DNA of 64,000 bases. Origin: Pseudomonadota bacterium (lineage in GTDB: Bacteria; Pseudomonadota; Alphaproteobacteria; Azospirillales; Azospirillaceae). Under the pieces are notes generated by a model. That model saw nothing but the letters and a program-made list of their open reading frames with translations, was not told the origin of the DNA and ran no database searches. Of the stretch, positions 33,725 through 42,357 are shown piece by piece (the stretch's first letter is position 1; each line of letters opens with the position of its first letter). The DNA lies in the NCBI GenBank assembly GCA_023423695.1, contig JAFAFA010000048.1:62001-126000 (forward strand), in the 5' to 3' direction. Position numbers and translations under genes: made by a program.

Positions 33725-34324
33725 ATGTTCCCGGTCGGATTCCAGACCATCGACGGACGGATGTCACCGCACCCCACGCACAACACCTCCCAAAGCGCTT
33801 CCACGCCATCGCCCTTCCGTTGCGTCGTGTTCTCGGTTGCCGGTCAAGCGCTGGCGCTGCCGGTGGAATCCGTGCGGCGCTTTTTGCCGTTGCCGCGGCT
33901 TGACCGCCTGCCGACCGCACCGCAGCCGGTCGAAGGGGTGTTCCGCTATCATGGGGAGGTCGTGCCGGTCCTGCGCCTGGGCATTCTGCTGGAGCTCGTA
34001 GCGGGCGGAGCGGCGGGCGGCGGGGAGACGGGGCTTTACGCGCCCCTGATCCTGATCACTTGGCAGGGGCGTCCGACCGCGCTGCTGGTCGATCAGGTCC
34101 ATGGCGACGTGGCGCTGCCGGAGGAGGAGCGCGTGGCCTCCGACCCGTCGCTGTCCTTCAACGGCTGTGCGGCGGGCGCCTTCCCCGACCGGGTGACCGG
34201 GCGTGCCGGCACCGTGACGCTGCTCGACCCCGACCGGCTGCTGAGCGAGGCGGAAGGCCGGCTGCTCGACGCCTTCCGCGCGGCGGAGGAACGGCGGCTG
34301 GCCCGCTGGGAGGGCGCGGCATGA
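33725..34324 (+). CDS. cheW: CheW-like chemosensory coupling protein (first)
   Basis: This is a protein of about 199 residues with one CheW domain (residues 30-180). FRCVVFSVAGQALALPVESVRR opens it, with VEGVFRYHGEVVPVLRLGILL in the middle and LLVDQVHG before the end. It couples receptors to CheA. The start could be 33725 or the in-frame ATG at 33761 (MSPHPTH); the first 30 residues are not conserved-looking. It heads a plus-strand operon and overlaps cheR by 4 bases (ATGA, 34321-34324). Position and order match the WspB-like CheW of Wsp systems. Confidence 0.85.
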   Translation: MFPVGFQTIDGRMSPHPTHNTSQSASTPSPFRCVVFSVAGQALALPVESVRRFLPLPRLDRLPTAPQPVEGVFRYHGEVVPVLRLGILLELVAGGAAGGGETGLYAPLILITWQGRPTALLVDQVHGDVALPEEERVASDPSLSFNGCAAGAFPDRVTGRAGTVTLLDPDRLLSEAEGRLLDAFRAAEERRLARWEGAA

Positions 34325-35730
34325 CTCCCGCCACCACCGCAGCCGCGGCCATCGAGGCGATCCGCCGCGACCCGCATTTCCCGCGCCTGAAGGCGATGGT
34401 GATCGACGCCACCGGGCTCGCCTATTACACCGACAAGGATGCCGCCTTCGCCGAGCGGATCAACCGCCGCCTGCCCTTCGGCCGGGTCACGACCGTCGCC
34501 GGCTATCTGGCGGCGCTGGAGGCGCAGGGGCCGGGCGGGCCGGAGTATCAGGGGCTGATCAACGAGTTGGCGGTGGGGGAGACCTTCTTCTTCCGCTACA
34601 TCGAGCAGTTCGACGCGCTGCGCGCCGTTGCCATTCCGGAGTGCATCCGCCGCAACCAGACGACGCGGCTGCTGCGGATCTGGAGCGCGGGCTGTTCCAT
34701 CGGGCCAGAAGCCTACACGATGGAGATCCTGCTGAAGCAGCATTTCGCCGACCAGTTGGAAGGCTGGCAGGTCCACATCGTCGGCACCGACATCAACGGC
34801 GCCTTCCTTGAGCAGGCCCGCCGCGGCACCTATGGCGACTGGGCCGTGCGCGGCCTGTCGCCGGAAACGCTGGAGGCCTGCTTCGACCGCCAGGACAAGC
34901 TGTGGTCGGTGAAGGCGAAATACCGGCAATGGACCAGCTTCATGCCGTTTAATCTGGTGGAAGGATCGATCCCGTCCTATCCGCATGGCATCGGGCATTT
35001 CGACATCATCCTCTGCCGCAACGTCATGATCTACTTCGACGAGGCGACGCGGCACCGGCTGCTGGGGAACCTGCACAACGCGCTGGCCGACGGCGGATGG
35101 TTGGTGGTCGGCCATGCCGAGGCCGGACCGCAGATGAACGAACTGTTCATCCCGGTGTCGGTCCCCGGCGCGACGCTCTATCGCAAGCAGGGCGACCGCG
35201 CCGCACCGGCGCCGGTCGCCACGCCGAGCCCGTCCCCGGTCGCACCGGTGCCGATGCCGGCCGTCAAGCCGCGGCGCACCGCGGCGGCAAAGCCTGCGGC
35301 GAAGGCGGCGTCAAAGCCGCCGTCCAGGGCGGCAACCCCGCCCGCAGCTCCCACACCGCCGGAACAGTCGGAAACCAACGAGCGCTCCTCCCTGCTGGAA
35401 GCCTGTCTGGCGCGGGTGGAAGCCAACCGGATGGACCCCGCCGCCCATTACCAGCTGGGGCTGGTGGAGGAGGAGTTGGGCGTCGGCGATCCGGTCGCGG
35501 CCTTCAAGCGGGCGCTGTATCTCGACCCGCGCTTCGTGCTGGCCGACTATCATCTGGCGCTGGCCTATTGGCGCCGCGGCCGGCTGGTTCCGGCGCAGCG
35601 CCATTTCCGCAATGCCCGCGAAGCGCTGGAGAGCCTTGCCGACGACGAGGCGGTGACGGAGGGCGGCGGCCTGACCGTGCAGGAGCTGCGCGGGATGCTC
35701 GACCTCTGGCTGACCGGTGAGGAGGGCTGA
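34321..35730 (+). CDS. cheR: CheR methyltransferase with C-terminal TPR domain
   Basis: This is a 469-residue protein. The CheR catalytic domain (1-290) includes the SAM motif WSAGCSIGPEAY (131-142; GEEPYS in typical CheR, here GPEAYT), the ILCRNVMIYFDE segment and a C-terminal LVVGHAEA. A Pro/Ala-rich linker (about 295-360) leads to about three TPR-like helices (HYQLGLVEEELGVGDPVAAFKRALYLDP). This CheR-TPR layout is the one seen in WspC-type proteins, which methylate receptors in surface or developmental chemosensory systems rather than flagellar ones. The ATG overlaps the cheW stop, and the stop overlaps the next CheW start (TGATG at 35728-35732). Confidence 0.9.
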   Translation: MTPATTAAAAIEAIRRDPHFPRLKAMVIDATGLAYYTDKDAAFAERINRRLPFGRVTTVAGYLAALEAQGPGGPEYQGLINELAVGETFFFRYIEQFDALRAVAIPECIRRNQTTRLLRIWSAGCSIGPEAYTMEILLKQHFADQLEGWQVHIVGTDINGAFLEQARRGTYGDWAVRGLSPETLEACFDRQDKLWSVKAKYRQWTSFMPFNLVEGSIPSYPHGIGHFDIILCRNVMIYFDEATRHRLLGNLHNALADGGWLVVGHAEAGPQMNELFIPVSVPGATLYRKQGDRAAPAPVATPSPSPVAPVPMPAVKPRRTAAAKPAAKAASKPPSRAATPPAAPTPPEQSETNERSSLLEACLARVEANRMDPAAHYQLGLVEEELGVGDPVAAFKRALYLDPRFVLADYHLALAYWRRGRLVPAQRHFRNAREALESLADDEAVTEGGGLTVQELRGMLDLWLTGEEG

Positions 35731-36359
35731 TGGACCGGGACGCTTCCCAAGGACGGGACCCTGGCAACTCCTCAGGCACCCCCCCAGGCAGTTCCATCGA
35801 CTGGCAGGAGGTGCGCGAGAGGCTGGCACGCCGCAACGCCGTCCTGGCGCAGACCTTCGCCGGCCGCGGCCCCTGGGCCGACGCCGTGCTGGACCGCCGT
35901 GCCGAGGAGCTCGCCGAACCGCCGCCCGCCTTCGACCGGGAAAGCGCCGGCATCCCCATGCTGGTCGCGCGCGGGGCCGAGATGCTGTACGGGCTGGAGC
36001 TGCGCCACCTCGGCCAGATCGTCCCGATGCCGCGGCTGGCCCGCGTGCCGGGGGCGCCGCACGCCGTGCTGGGGGTGATCGCCGTCGCCGGCCGGGTGAT
36101 GCGGCTGTTCGACGTCGACCGGCTGTGCGGGAACGGTCCGGGCGCCGGGACCGAGGCGGAACAGCCCGGCTATGCCGTGGTCCTGCGCACCGGCGGCCGT
36201 CCGGCGGCGTTGCGGCTGAGGGAGGTGGAGCGGGTGGCCGACATCGTCCCGCCGCGCACCCCCGCCCCGGCGGAGGCCGGACCGCTGGTCAGGGCGATCG
36301 CCGGGGACCGCATGGCGATCCTCGACATGGCGGCATTGCTCGACGCTGTGAAGACCTGA
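35730..36359 (+). CDS. cheW: CheW-like chemosensory coupling protein (second)
   Basis: This is a 209-residue protein whose CheW domain (about residues 75-200) includes GLELRHLGQIVPMPRLARVPGAPHAVLGVIAVAGRVMRLFD and ALRLREVERVADI. The first 70 residues are charged and lower in complexity. Two distinct CheW proteins in one operon suggest a receptor array with two coupler types, as in Wsp (WspB and WspD). The start overlaps the cheR stop. It is followed 58 bases later by the receptor gene. Together with cheR, CheA and CheB it forms one signalling unit. Confidence 0.85.
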   Translation: MDRDASQGRDPGNSSGTPPGSSIDWQEVRERLARRNAVLAQTFAGRGPWADAVLDRRAEELAEPPPAFDRESAGIPMLVARGAEMLYGLELRHLGQIVPMPRLARVPGAPHAVLGVIAVAGRVMRLFDVDRLCGNGPGAGTEAEQPGYAVVLRTGGRPAALRLREVERVADIVPPRTPAPAEAGPLVRAIAGDRMAILDMAALLDAVKT

Positions 36360-36417
36360 AACCTGCCGTCAAGAACGATCCACCTGCATTTGAGCCGACC
36401 GGGGCTGGAGTCCAAGA

Positions 36418-38106
36418 ATGAACATCAAAGTCGCGCACAAGCTGGTCCTGGGGTTCGGCGTGGTCTGCGTCCTGACCGCGCTGCTGGCGCTCTACCAGAT
36501 GGCCCGTTTCTCCGACGCGCTGACCGTCATCATGGCGGTGTCCAGCTACGACACCGAGGCCGCCAATCTCGTAACGGACGTCGGCAACCTGCAGGCGGAG
36601 CTGCGCAGCACGCGCGAGACCGCGCTGAACGCCGTCACCGTCGCAAATGCCGAAGGAAAGGTCGCGGACATTCCGGCCATCATGTTGCCGCTGCACCGGC
36701 AGTATGACGAGGTCGGGACTAAGCTGCGCGACACGTTGGGCCGGCTGCGCGCGCTGGTGGCGGAGCGTTCGTCCTACAGCGTGACCGACAACCGCCGCAA
36801 GGGCTGGGTCGAGCTGGACACCGCCGTCACCGAGATGAGCCGCGCCATCACCATGGTGGGCGAGGAGGCGCGGACCATCTACACCATGCTGGAGCGCAAT
36901 CAGGTGCCCGAGGCGCTGCAGCGCCGCCAGCGGGTGGACGAACTGCGCAAGAACATGGAGGCGCGCATCGCCGGCGCCCAGAGCGCCATCGACCGCCTGA
37001 CCGAAACCGGCCGCGAAGACATCCGGGCGATCTACAACTCGGCCATCCAGTCCTCGATCGTCGCGCTGGTCATCGTCTTCCTGATCGCGGTGGGGGTGGC
37101 CTATCTGATCGGCAGTTCCATCACCCGCCGGCTCGGCCGCGCCATCGATTTCGTCACCAAGGTCGGCCACGGCGACCTTACGCAGGAGATCACGATCCCC
37201 GGCAAGGACGAGCTGGCGATACTGGGCCAGCATCTGAACGAGATGGCCGGCCGGCTGAAGTCGATGGCCCGCACCACCCGCGAGACCGCCGAGAGCGTCC
37301 ACGCCGCCACCGCCCAGATCCGCGCCTCGACCCAGCAGCAGTCGGCCAGCGTCGCCGAACAGCTGGCGGCGGTGGAGCAGACGACGGCCACCCTGTCGGA
37401 GATCACGGAATCCGGCGCCCAGATCAACCGCCGCGCCCAGGACGTCGCCCATGGCGCCCAGACGGTGGCGACCTCCAGCCATTCCGGCATGAAGGCGGTC
37501 GACGACACCATCCAGGCGATGGACGCCATCCGCGAACAGGCGGAAGCGGTGGCCGAGAACATCGTCATGCTGTCGGAGCGCACCCAGGCGATCGGCGAGA
37601 TCATCGTGACGGTGAACGACATCGCCGAGCGCTGCCATCTGCTGGCGCTGAACGCAGCCATCGAGGCGGCGGCGGCCGGCGAGCATGGCCGCACCTTCTC
37701 CATCGTGGCCGGCGAGATCAAGAGCCTTGCCGACCAGTCGAAGGAGGCGACCGCACAGGTCCGCTCCAACCTGTCGGAGATCCAGCACGGCATCAACGCC
37801 TCGGTCATGCTGACGGAGGAGGCGGTGAAGCGCGTCGCCGCCGGCAAGCGGCAGACCGACGCCACCCAGTCCACCATCCGCACCATGGCGGAGAACATCC
37901 AGGAGAGCGTGCTGGCTTTCCAGCAGATCGTCGCCGGCACCAACCAGCAGCAGATCGGCCTGGAGCAGGTGATCCAGGCGCTGCAGAACATCCGCGAAGC
38001 CAGCAGCCAGACCGCCGCCGGCACCCGCCAGCTCGAAGGCGCCGCGGCGAACCTGAACAACCTCGGCCAGGGCCTGGTCGAGGCGGTGCGGAACTACCGG
38101 GTGTGA
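36418..38106 (+). CDS. Methyl-accepting chemotaxis protein
   Basis: This is a 562-residue inner-membrane receptor. A first membrane segment (about residues 8-27, LVLGFGVVCVLTALLALYQM) and a second (about 205-228, SSIVALVIVFLIAVGVAYLI) enclose a periplasmic helical sensor of about 180 residues with a four-helix-bundle look. A HAMP domain follows, then the cytoplasmic signalling coil with the conserved hairpin tip ALNAAIEAAAAGEHGRTFSIVAGEI. The ligand is unknown. There is no C-terminal CheR/CheB-tethering pentapeptide; the tail is LGQGLVEAVRNYRV. Its location inside the operon suggests a dedicated input for this system. Confidence 0.92.
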   Translation: MNIKVAHKLVLGFGVVCVLTALLALYQMARFSDALTVIMAVSSYDTEAANLVTDVGNLQAELRSTRETALNAVTVANAEGKVADIPAIMLPLHRQYDEVGTKLRDTLGRLRALVAERSSYSVTDNRRKGWVELDTAVTEMSRAITMVGEEARTIYTMLERNQVPEALQRRQRVDELRKNMEARIAGAQSAIDRLTETGREDIRAIYNSAIQSSIVALVIVFLIAVGVAYLIGSSITRRLGRAIDFVTKVGHGDLTQEITIPGKDELAILGQHLNEMAGRLKSMARTTRETAESVHAATAQIRASTQQQSASVAEQLAAVEQTTATLSEITESGAQINRRAQDVAHGAQTVATSSHSGMKAVDDTIQAMDAIREQAEAVAENIVMLSERTQAIGEIIVTVNDIAERCHLLALNAAIEAAAAGEHGRTFSIVAGEIKSLADQSKEATAQVRSNLSEIQHGINASVMLTEEAVKRVAAGKRQTDATQSTIRTMAENIQESVLAFQQIVAGTNQQQIGLEQVIQALQNIREASSQTAAGTRQLEGAAANLNNLGQGLVEAVRNYRV

Positions 38107-38149
38107 CGATGCGCCGCCGGATCGCACGCTCCCCACGCCGGAGCGCCTG

Positions 38150-40384
38150 ATGGACATCCGCCAGCGCCTGCTCGCGGCGTTCGAGCTCGAGCACAAGGAT
38201 CATCTCGCGGTGATCCGCGCCGGGCTGCGCGAGGCCGAAGCGTCGGGAGAGGCGCCGGACCTCGTCGACATCCACCGGCGCGCCCACAGCCTGAAGGGCG
38301 CCGCCCGCGCCGTCGATCTGCCGGAGGTGGAGGCGATCTCCCACCGGCTGGAGGCCGCCTTCATCGCGGTGCAGAAGGGCGAGACGGTGCTGGACGCCGA
38401 CGCCATCGCCGTGGTGCGCCGGGCGCTGGACGCCATCGAGGATCTGGTCGCCTGGTCGCTGCAGGGTGGCGAGGAGGTGGAGATCGCCGGGGTGCTGGCC
38501 GACCTCGACGGGCTGTCCGGCGGCCGGAACGGCGAGCCCCCGCCGCCCGTCCGAAGCACGTCGGCCCCGGCACGGGCGGAGCGCCGGACTTCGCGACCGC
38601 GCGCCGCGGCGGTCGACGCCGAGTCCGCGGCTCTGGTCCGCATCGCGGCGCAAGGGCTGGAGCGGCTGTCGGAAACTGCGTCGGCCCTGCTGCCAGAGGT
38701 GGAGGCGCAGGCCGGGCTCGGCGAGGAATTGCGGGCGATGCGCCAGGAATGGCGGGCGCTGGACCGGGCGTGGCGCCATTTGCGGGTGCAGATCGGGCGT
38801 GGCGCCCAGGCAGACAGGGATGCGGACGGGCTGGACGGGCGCGGCACCCTTCCGGCGCTGATGGCCTTCGAGCGGCGCTTCCGCGCACTGGGCGGGGCGC
38901 TGGATTCGGCGCACCGCAGCCATGACCGGCTGCTGTGGTCGATGCGGCGCTGGGGCGGCGGCTTCCAGCAGGACATGCGGCGCCTGCGCATGCTGCCGGC
39001 GGAGAACCAACTGAGTGGGCTCGGCCGCATGGTGCGCGACATCAGCCGGGCCGAAGGCAAGGAGGTCGAGGTCGATGTGCGCGGGCTGGAGGTGGAGGCC
39101 GACCGCACTGTCCTGCAACGGCTAAAGGACCCGATCCTGCACATCGCCCGCAACGCCATCAGCCACGGCATCGAGACGCCGGCGGAGCGGCTGGCGCTGG
39201 GCAAGCGGCCGGCGGCGCGTGTGACCATCGCCGCATCGGTGGAGGGGGCGCGCCTGCGCCTGCGCATCGAGGATGACGGGCGCGGGCTGGACCGCGGCGC
39301 GATCCTACGCAAGGCGGCCGAGCGCGGGCTGATCGACGCCGACGAACTGTCGTCGGGCGAGGAGATCCCGCTCGAACGGCTGACCGAATTCCTGTTCCAG
39401 TCCGGCTTCTCCACCGCCGCCCGCACCACCGAACTGGCCGGGCGCGGCATGGGGCTGCCCATCGCCCGGCGGGAGGTGGAGCGGCTGCAGGGCAACCTGA
39501 CCATCGCCGAACGGCCGGACGGCGGCACCGCCGTCACCATCGAGGTGCCGCTGAGCCTGTTGAGCCAGCGGCTGGTCTTCGTCGCCGTGCAGGACCAGAT
39601 CGTGGCGATCCCGTCGGCCGACGTGGTCCGGCTGCGCACCACCACCGCGGAATCGCTGTTCTCCGGGGTCGGCACCCCGATGATCCGCATCGGCGAGGAG
39701 GAAATCCCCGTCACCTCGCTGGCGGCGCTGCTGAGCATGGAGGCGCCGGTGGTGCCGAGCGCCGAACGGTCTCTGTCGCTCGTGGTGGTGCGGGCGGCGG
39801 ACCGGCGGCTGGCGCTGGCGGTCGACCGCTTCGTCGCCACGCGCGAGACGGTTGTGACCGCGGCCGAGGAGACCGGGATCGATTCCGGTCGCTATCTCGG
39901 CACCGTGCTGATGGACGATGGCGGGCCGGCGCTGGTGCTGAACATTGCCGGCCTGATGCCGCTGCCCGGCAGCGCCCTGCCCGCCCCGGCACGCCCTGCG
40001 GAGGAGGTCACCCCTGCCCGGGCGCATATCCTGGTTGTCGATGACAGCATCACCACCCGCACGCTGGAAAAGAGCATCCTCGAAGCCCATGGTTATCGGG
40101 TGACGCTGTGCGTGGACGGGCGCGAAGCCCTGGAGCGCCTGTCGGAAGGGATGGAGGTTGGCCTGATCATCAGCGACGTCGAGATGCCGCGCATGGACGG
40201 TTTCGCCCTGTTGCAGGCGGTGAAGGCGGACAAGCGGCTGGAGGAGATCCCGGTGATCCTCGTCACCTCGCGCGCCAGCGACGAGGACCGCGAACGCGGC
40301 CTGCGGCTGGGCGCCGACGCCTACATCGTCAAGACGCGCTTCGACCAGAACGAGCTTCTGGCCGGCATCCGGCGGCTGCTGTGA
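38150..40384 (+). CDS. cheA: CheA histidine kinase with C-terminal receiver (hybrid CheA, WspE-like)
   Basis: This 744-residue protein has, in order: an HPt domain with the phosphorylated H46 (IHRRAHSLKGAARAV), a low-complexity linker with a second helical region, a kinase ATPase with N-box HIARNAISHGIETPAERL, G-boxes DDGRGLDR and GRGMGLPIARREVE, a CheW-like coupling domain (LVFVAVQDQIVAIPSADVV), and a REC domain ending the protein (HILVVDDSITTRTLEKS, LIISDVEMPRMDG, VTSRASDEDRERGLRLGADAYIVK). Fused CheA-REC proteins occur in non-flagellar clusters. The stop overlaps the GTG of cheB (40381-40384). Confidence 0.92.
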   Translation: MDIRQRLLAAFELEHKDHLAVIRAGLREAEASGEAPDLVDIHRRAHSLKGAARAVDLPEVEAISHRLEAAFIAVQKGETVLDADAIAVVRRALDAIEDLVAWSLQGGEEVEIAGVLADLDGLSGGRNGEPPPPVRSTSAPARAERRTSRPRAAAVDAESAALVRIAAQGLERLSETASALLPEVEAQAGLGEELRAMRQEWRALDRAWRHLRVQIGRGAQADRDADGLDGRGTLPALMAFERRFRALGGALDSAHRSHDRLLWSMRRWGGGFQQDMRRLRMLPAENQLSGLGRMVRDISRAEGKEVEVDVRGLEVEADRTVLQRLKDPILHIARNAISHGIETPAERLALGKRPAARVTIAASVEGARLRLRIEDDGRGLDRGAILRKAAERGLIDADELSSGEEIPLERLTEFLFQSGFSTAARTTELAGRGMGLPIARREVERLQGNLTIAERPDGGTAVTIEVPLSLLSQRLVFVAVQDQIVAIPSADVVRLRTTTAESLFSGVGTPMIRIGEEEIPVTSLAALLSMEAPVVPSAERSLSLVVVRAADRRLALAVDRFVATRETVVTAAEETGIDSGRYLGTVLMDDGGPALVLNIAGLMPLPGSALPAPARPAEEVTPARAHILVVDDSITTRTLEKSILEAHGYRVTLCVDGREALERLSEGMEVGLIISDVEMPRMDGFALLQAVKADKRLEEIPVILVTSRASDEDRERGLRLGADAYIVKTRFDQNELLAGIRRLL

Positions 40385-41499
40385 GCGGGCCGGCGAAACC
40401 GGGCTCCCGACGCATCCGTGTGCTGGTGGTCGAGGACAGCCCCGTCATCCAGCAACTGCTCAGCCACGTCATCGGCGCCGACCCCCGGCTGGAGGTGGCG
40501 GGCATCGCGTCGAGCGGCGAGCAGGCGTTGCGCATGATCGAGCGGGCGGCGCCCGACGTGGTGTCGCTCGACATCCGCCTGCCGGGCATCGACGGCTTCG
40601 AGGTGACCAGCCGCATCATGCGGCAGAACCCGCTGCCGATCGTGGTGGTGGCGTCGGATGTGCGCGACCTCGACATTCCCATGCGGGCGCTGCAGGCCGG
40701 CGCGCTGGCGGTGGTGGAGAAGCCGGGCAGCGTGGCGCGCGCCGACTATCAGACGGTGGCGCACCATCTCTGCACCCAACTGGTCATCATGAGCCAGGTG
40801 AAGGTGATCCGCCACCGCATCACCGCCCGGCCGGCGCGGCCGGCGGCCGGTGCCGCCCCGTCCGATGGTGCCGCCGACGGACGGCTGCCGGAGGCGGCTG
40901 TGACGGCCGACGGACGGCTGCGGCGCTTCCGCGCGCTGGGGATGGTGGCGTCCACCGGCGGGCCGGCGGCGCTGGCGCGGGTCCTGAAGGACCTGCCGAC
41001 GGGGTTTCCCATGCCGGTCTTCGTGGTCCAGCATATGGGCGCCCCCTTCATGGCCGGCTTCGCCAACTGGCTGGGCACCGTTTCGCCCCTGCCGGTGCGG
41101 CTGGGCGAGGCGGGGCTGGTCCCGCGGCCCGGCACCGTCTATGTGGCGCCCGGCGACCGCCACATGCTGGTGGAAGGCGGCGCCATCCGCCTGTCCGACG
41201 ACCCGCTGGTCTGCGGCCAGCGCCCGTCCGGCGAGGAGCTGTTCCGGTCCATGGCGCGCGCCTATGGCGCGGCCGGGATCGGCGTGCTGCTGACCGGCAT
41301 GGGCGAGGACGGCGCGCGGGGATTGGTGGACATGCACAAGGTTGGGGCATACACCATTGCCGAACACGCCTCCACGGCGGTGATCCACAGCATGCCGGGC
41401 ACTGCGGTGCGGCTGGGCGGTGCGGTGGAGGAACTGCCTCTCGACCGGGTGGCCGGACGGCTGCTGCAACTGACCTCCGACGATAAGATGGCGTCATGA
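40381..41499 (+). CDS. cheB: Chemosensory methylesterase CheB
   Basis: This is a 372-residue protein. The REC domain has E18-D19, the phospho-acceptor D64 (VVSLDIRLPG) and KPGS. The methylesterase domain has the triad S191 (VASTGGPAAL), H218 (VQHMGAPF) and D310 (GMGEDGARG). The GTG start at 40381 is required by the 4-base overlap with cheA and the REC beginning (RIRVLVVEDSP); the upstream in-frame reading is the antisense-like extension of CheA in another frame. Length is normal. Its stop overlaps the response-regulator start at 41496. It demethylates or deamidates the receptor for adaptation. Confidence 0.92.
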   Translation: MSGPAKPGSRRIRVLVVEDSPVIQQLLSHVIGADPRLEVAGIASSGEQALRMIERAAPDVVSLDIRLPGIDGFEVTSRIMRQNPLPIVVVASDVRDLDIPMRALQAGALAVVEKPGSVARADYQTVAHHLCTQLVIMSQVKVIRHRITARPARPAAGAAPSDGAADGRLPEAAVTADGRLRRFRALGMVASTGGPAALARVLKDLPTGFPMPVFVVQHMGAPFMAGFANWLGTVSPLPVRLGEAGLVPRPGTVYVAPGDRHMLVEGGAIRLSDDPLVCGQRPSGEELFRSMARAYGAAGIGVLLTGMGEDGARGLVDMHKVGAYTIAEHASTAVIHSMPGTAVRLGGAVEELPLDRVAGRLLQLTSDDKMAS

Positions 41500-42263
41500 A
41501 CGGACTCCGCACCTTGGTTGTCATGGGCTCCCAGACGCAGGGACTTCTGCTGAAGCTGCTGCTGGAGGAGCGCGGCGTGGAGACCGTCTGCGTCGACGGG
41601 GTGGAGCCGGCCCTGGCCGAGATCGCCGGCGCCCCGCAGGATCTGCTGATCGTCGAGGGCGAGCTTGCCGGTCCGAGCGGACTGGCGGAACTGCGGGCAC
41701 GCAGCGATGCCGCCGTGCTGGTGCTCGGCCGCGGCGCAGGCGAGCATGACCCGTCCGACCCCAAGGCGGTGGTGGACGATGCCTGCGCCGTGCTGGAACG
41801 ACGCAGCGCGCCGCCGACCGTGCCGGAGATCTTCCGCCGCGCCCGCATCCTGATCGTCGACGACAGCGCGACCTACCGCGAATTCCTGCGCGCCGAACTG
41901 GAGCAGGAAGGCTGCACCGTCACCGCAGCCCGCAATGCCGACGAGGCGGTGGCGGCGCTCTCCGGCGGCGGGCTGGACTGCGTCATCCTGGACCTGGTGA
42001 TGCCGGGAACCAGCGGCACCCAGCTCTGCGAAAGATTCGACAGGTTCCGGCGCCAGCGCGGCCTGTTCTTCCAGATCGTCATCCTGACGAGCCAGGACGA
42101 CGAAGAGCAACTGATGATCAGCCTGAACGCGGGGGCCGACGATTTCGTCGGCAAGGCACAGGAAATGGATGTCCTGAAGGTCCGTCTGATGGCGCTTCTG
42201 CGCCGAAAATATTTCGTGGAGGACCATCTGCTGCGGCTGCCGCGGCCTTCACCATCCGCATAG
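41496..42263 (+). CDS. Response regulator with degenerate plus intact receiver domains
   Basis: This is a 255-residue protein made of two receivers and no DNA-binding or GGDEF output. The first (1-100) lacks the acidic pocket (VVMGSQ) and has E54 where the phospho-Asp should be (LLIVEGELAG), so it may be fixed in an active-like state. The second (115-240) is canonical: D122, D123, phospho-acceptor D166 (VILDLVMPG), T198 and K220. The C-terminus LMALLRRKYFVEDHLLRLP resembles the linker of kinases with N-terminal receivers, so this may be a separated piece of such a kinase. A hybrid kinase follows about 95 bases later. Confidence 0.82.
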   Translation: MNGLRTLVVMGSQTQGLLLKLLLEERGVETVCVDGVEPALAEIAGAPQDLLIVEGELAGPSGLAELRARSDAAVLVLGRGAGEHDPSDPKAVVDDACAVLERRSAPPTVPEIFRRARILIVDDSATYREFLRAELEQEGCTVTAARNADEAVAALSGGGLDCVILDLVMPGTSGTQLCERFDRFRRQRGLFFQIVILTSQDDEEQLMISLNAGADDFVGKAQEMDVLKVRLMALLRRKYFVEDHLLRLPRPSPSA

Positions 42264-42357
42264 GAGGGAGTAGAGCCATCGTGTGATTTCACAAGCACGA
42301 TCGTCCGTTTATTCTCTGCGGGCTTTTCGAAACTGTCCGACGGCCGAGCCGGTGCCC

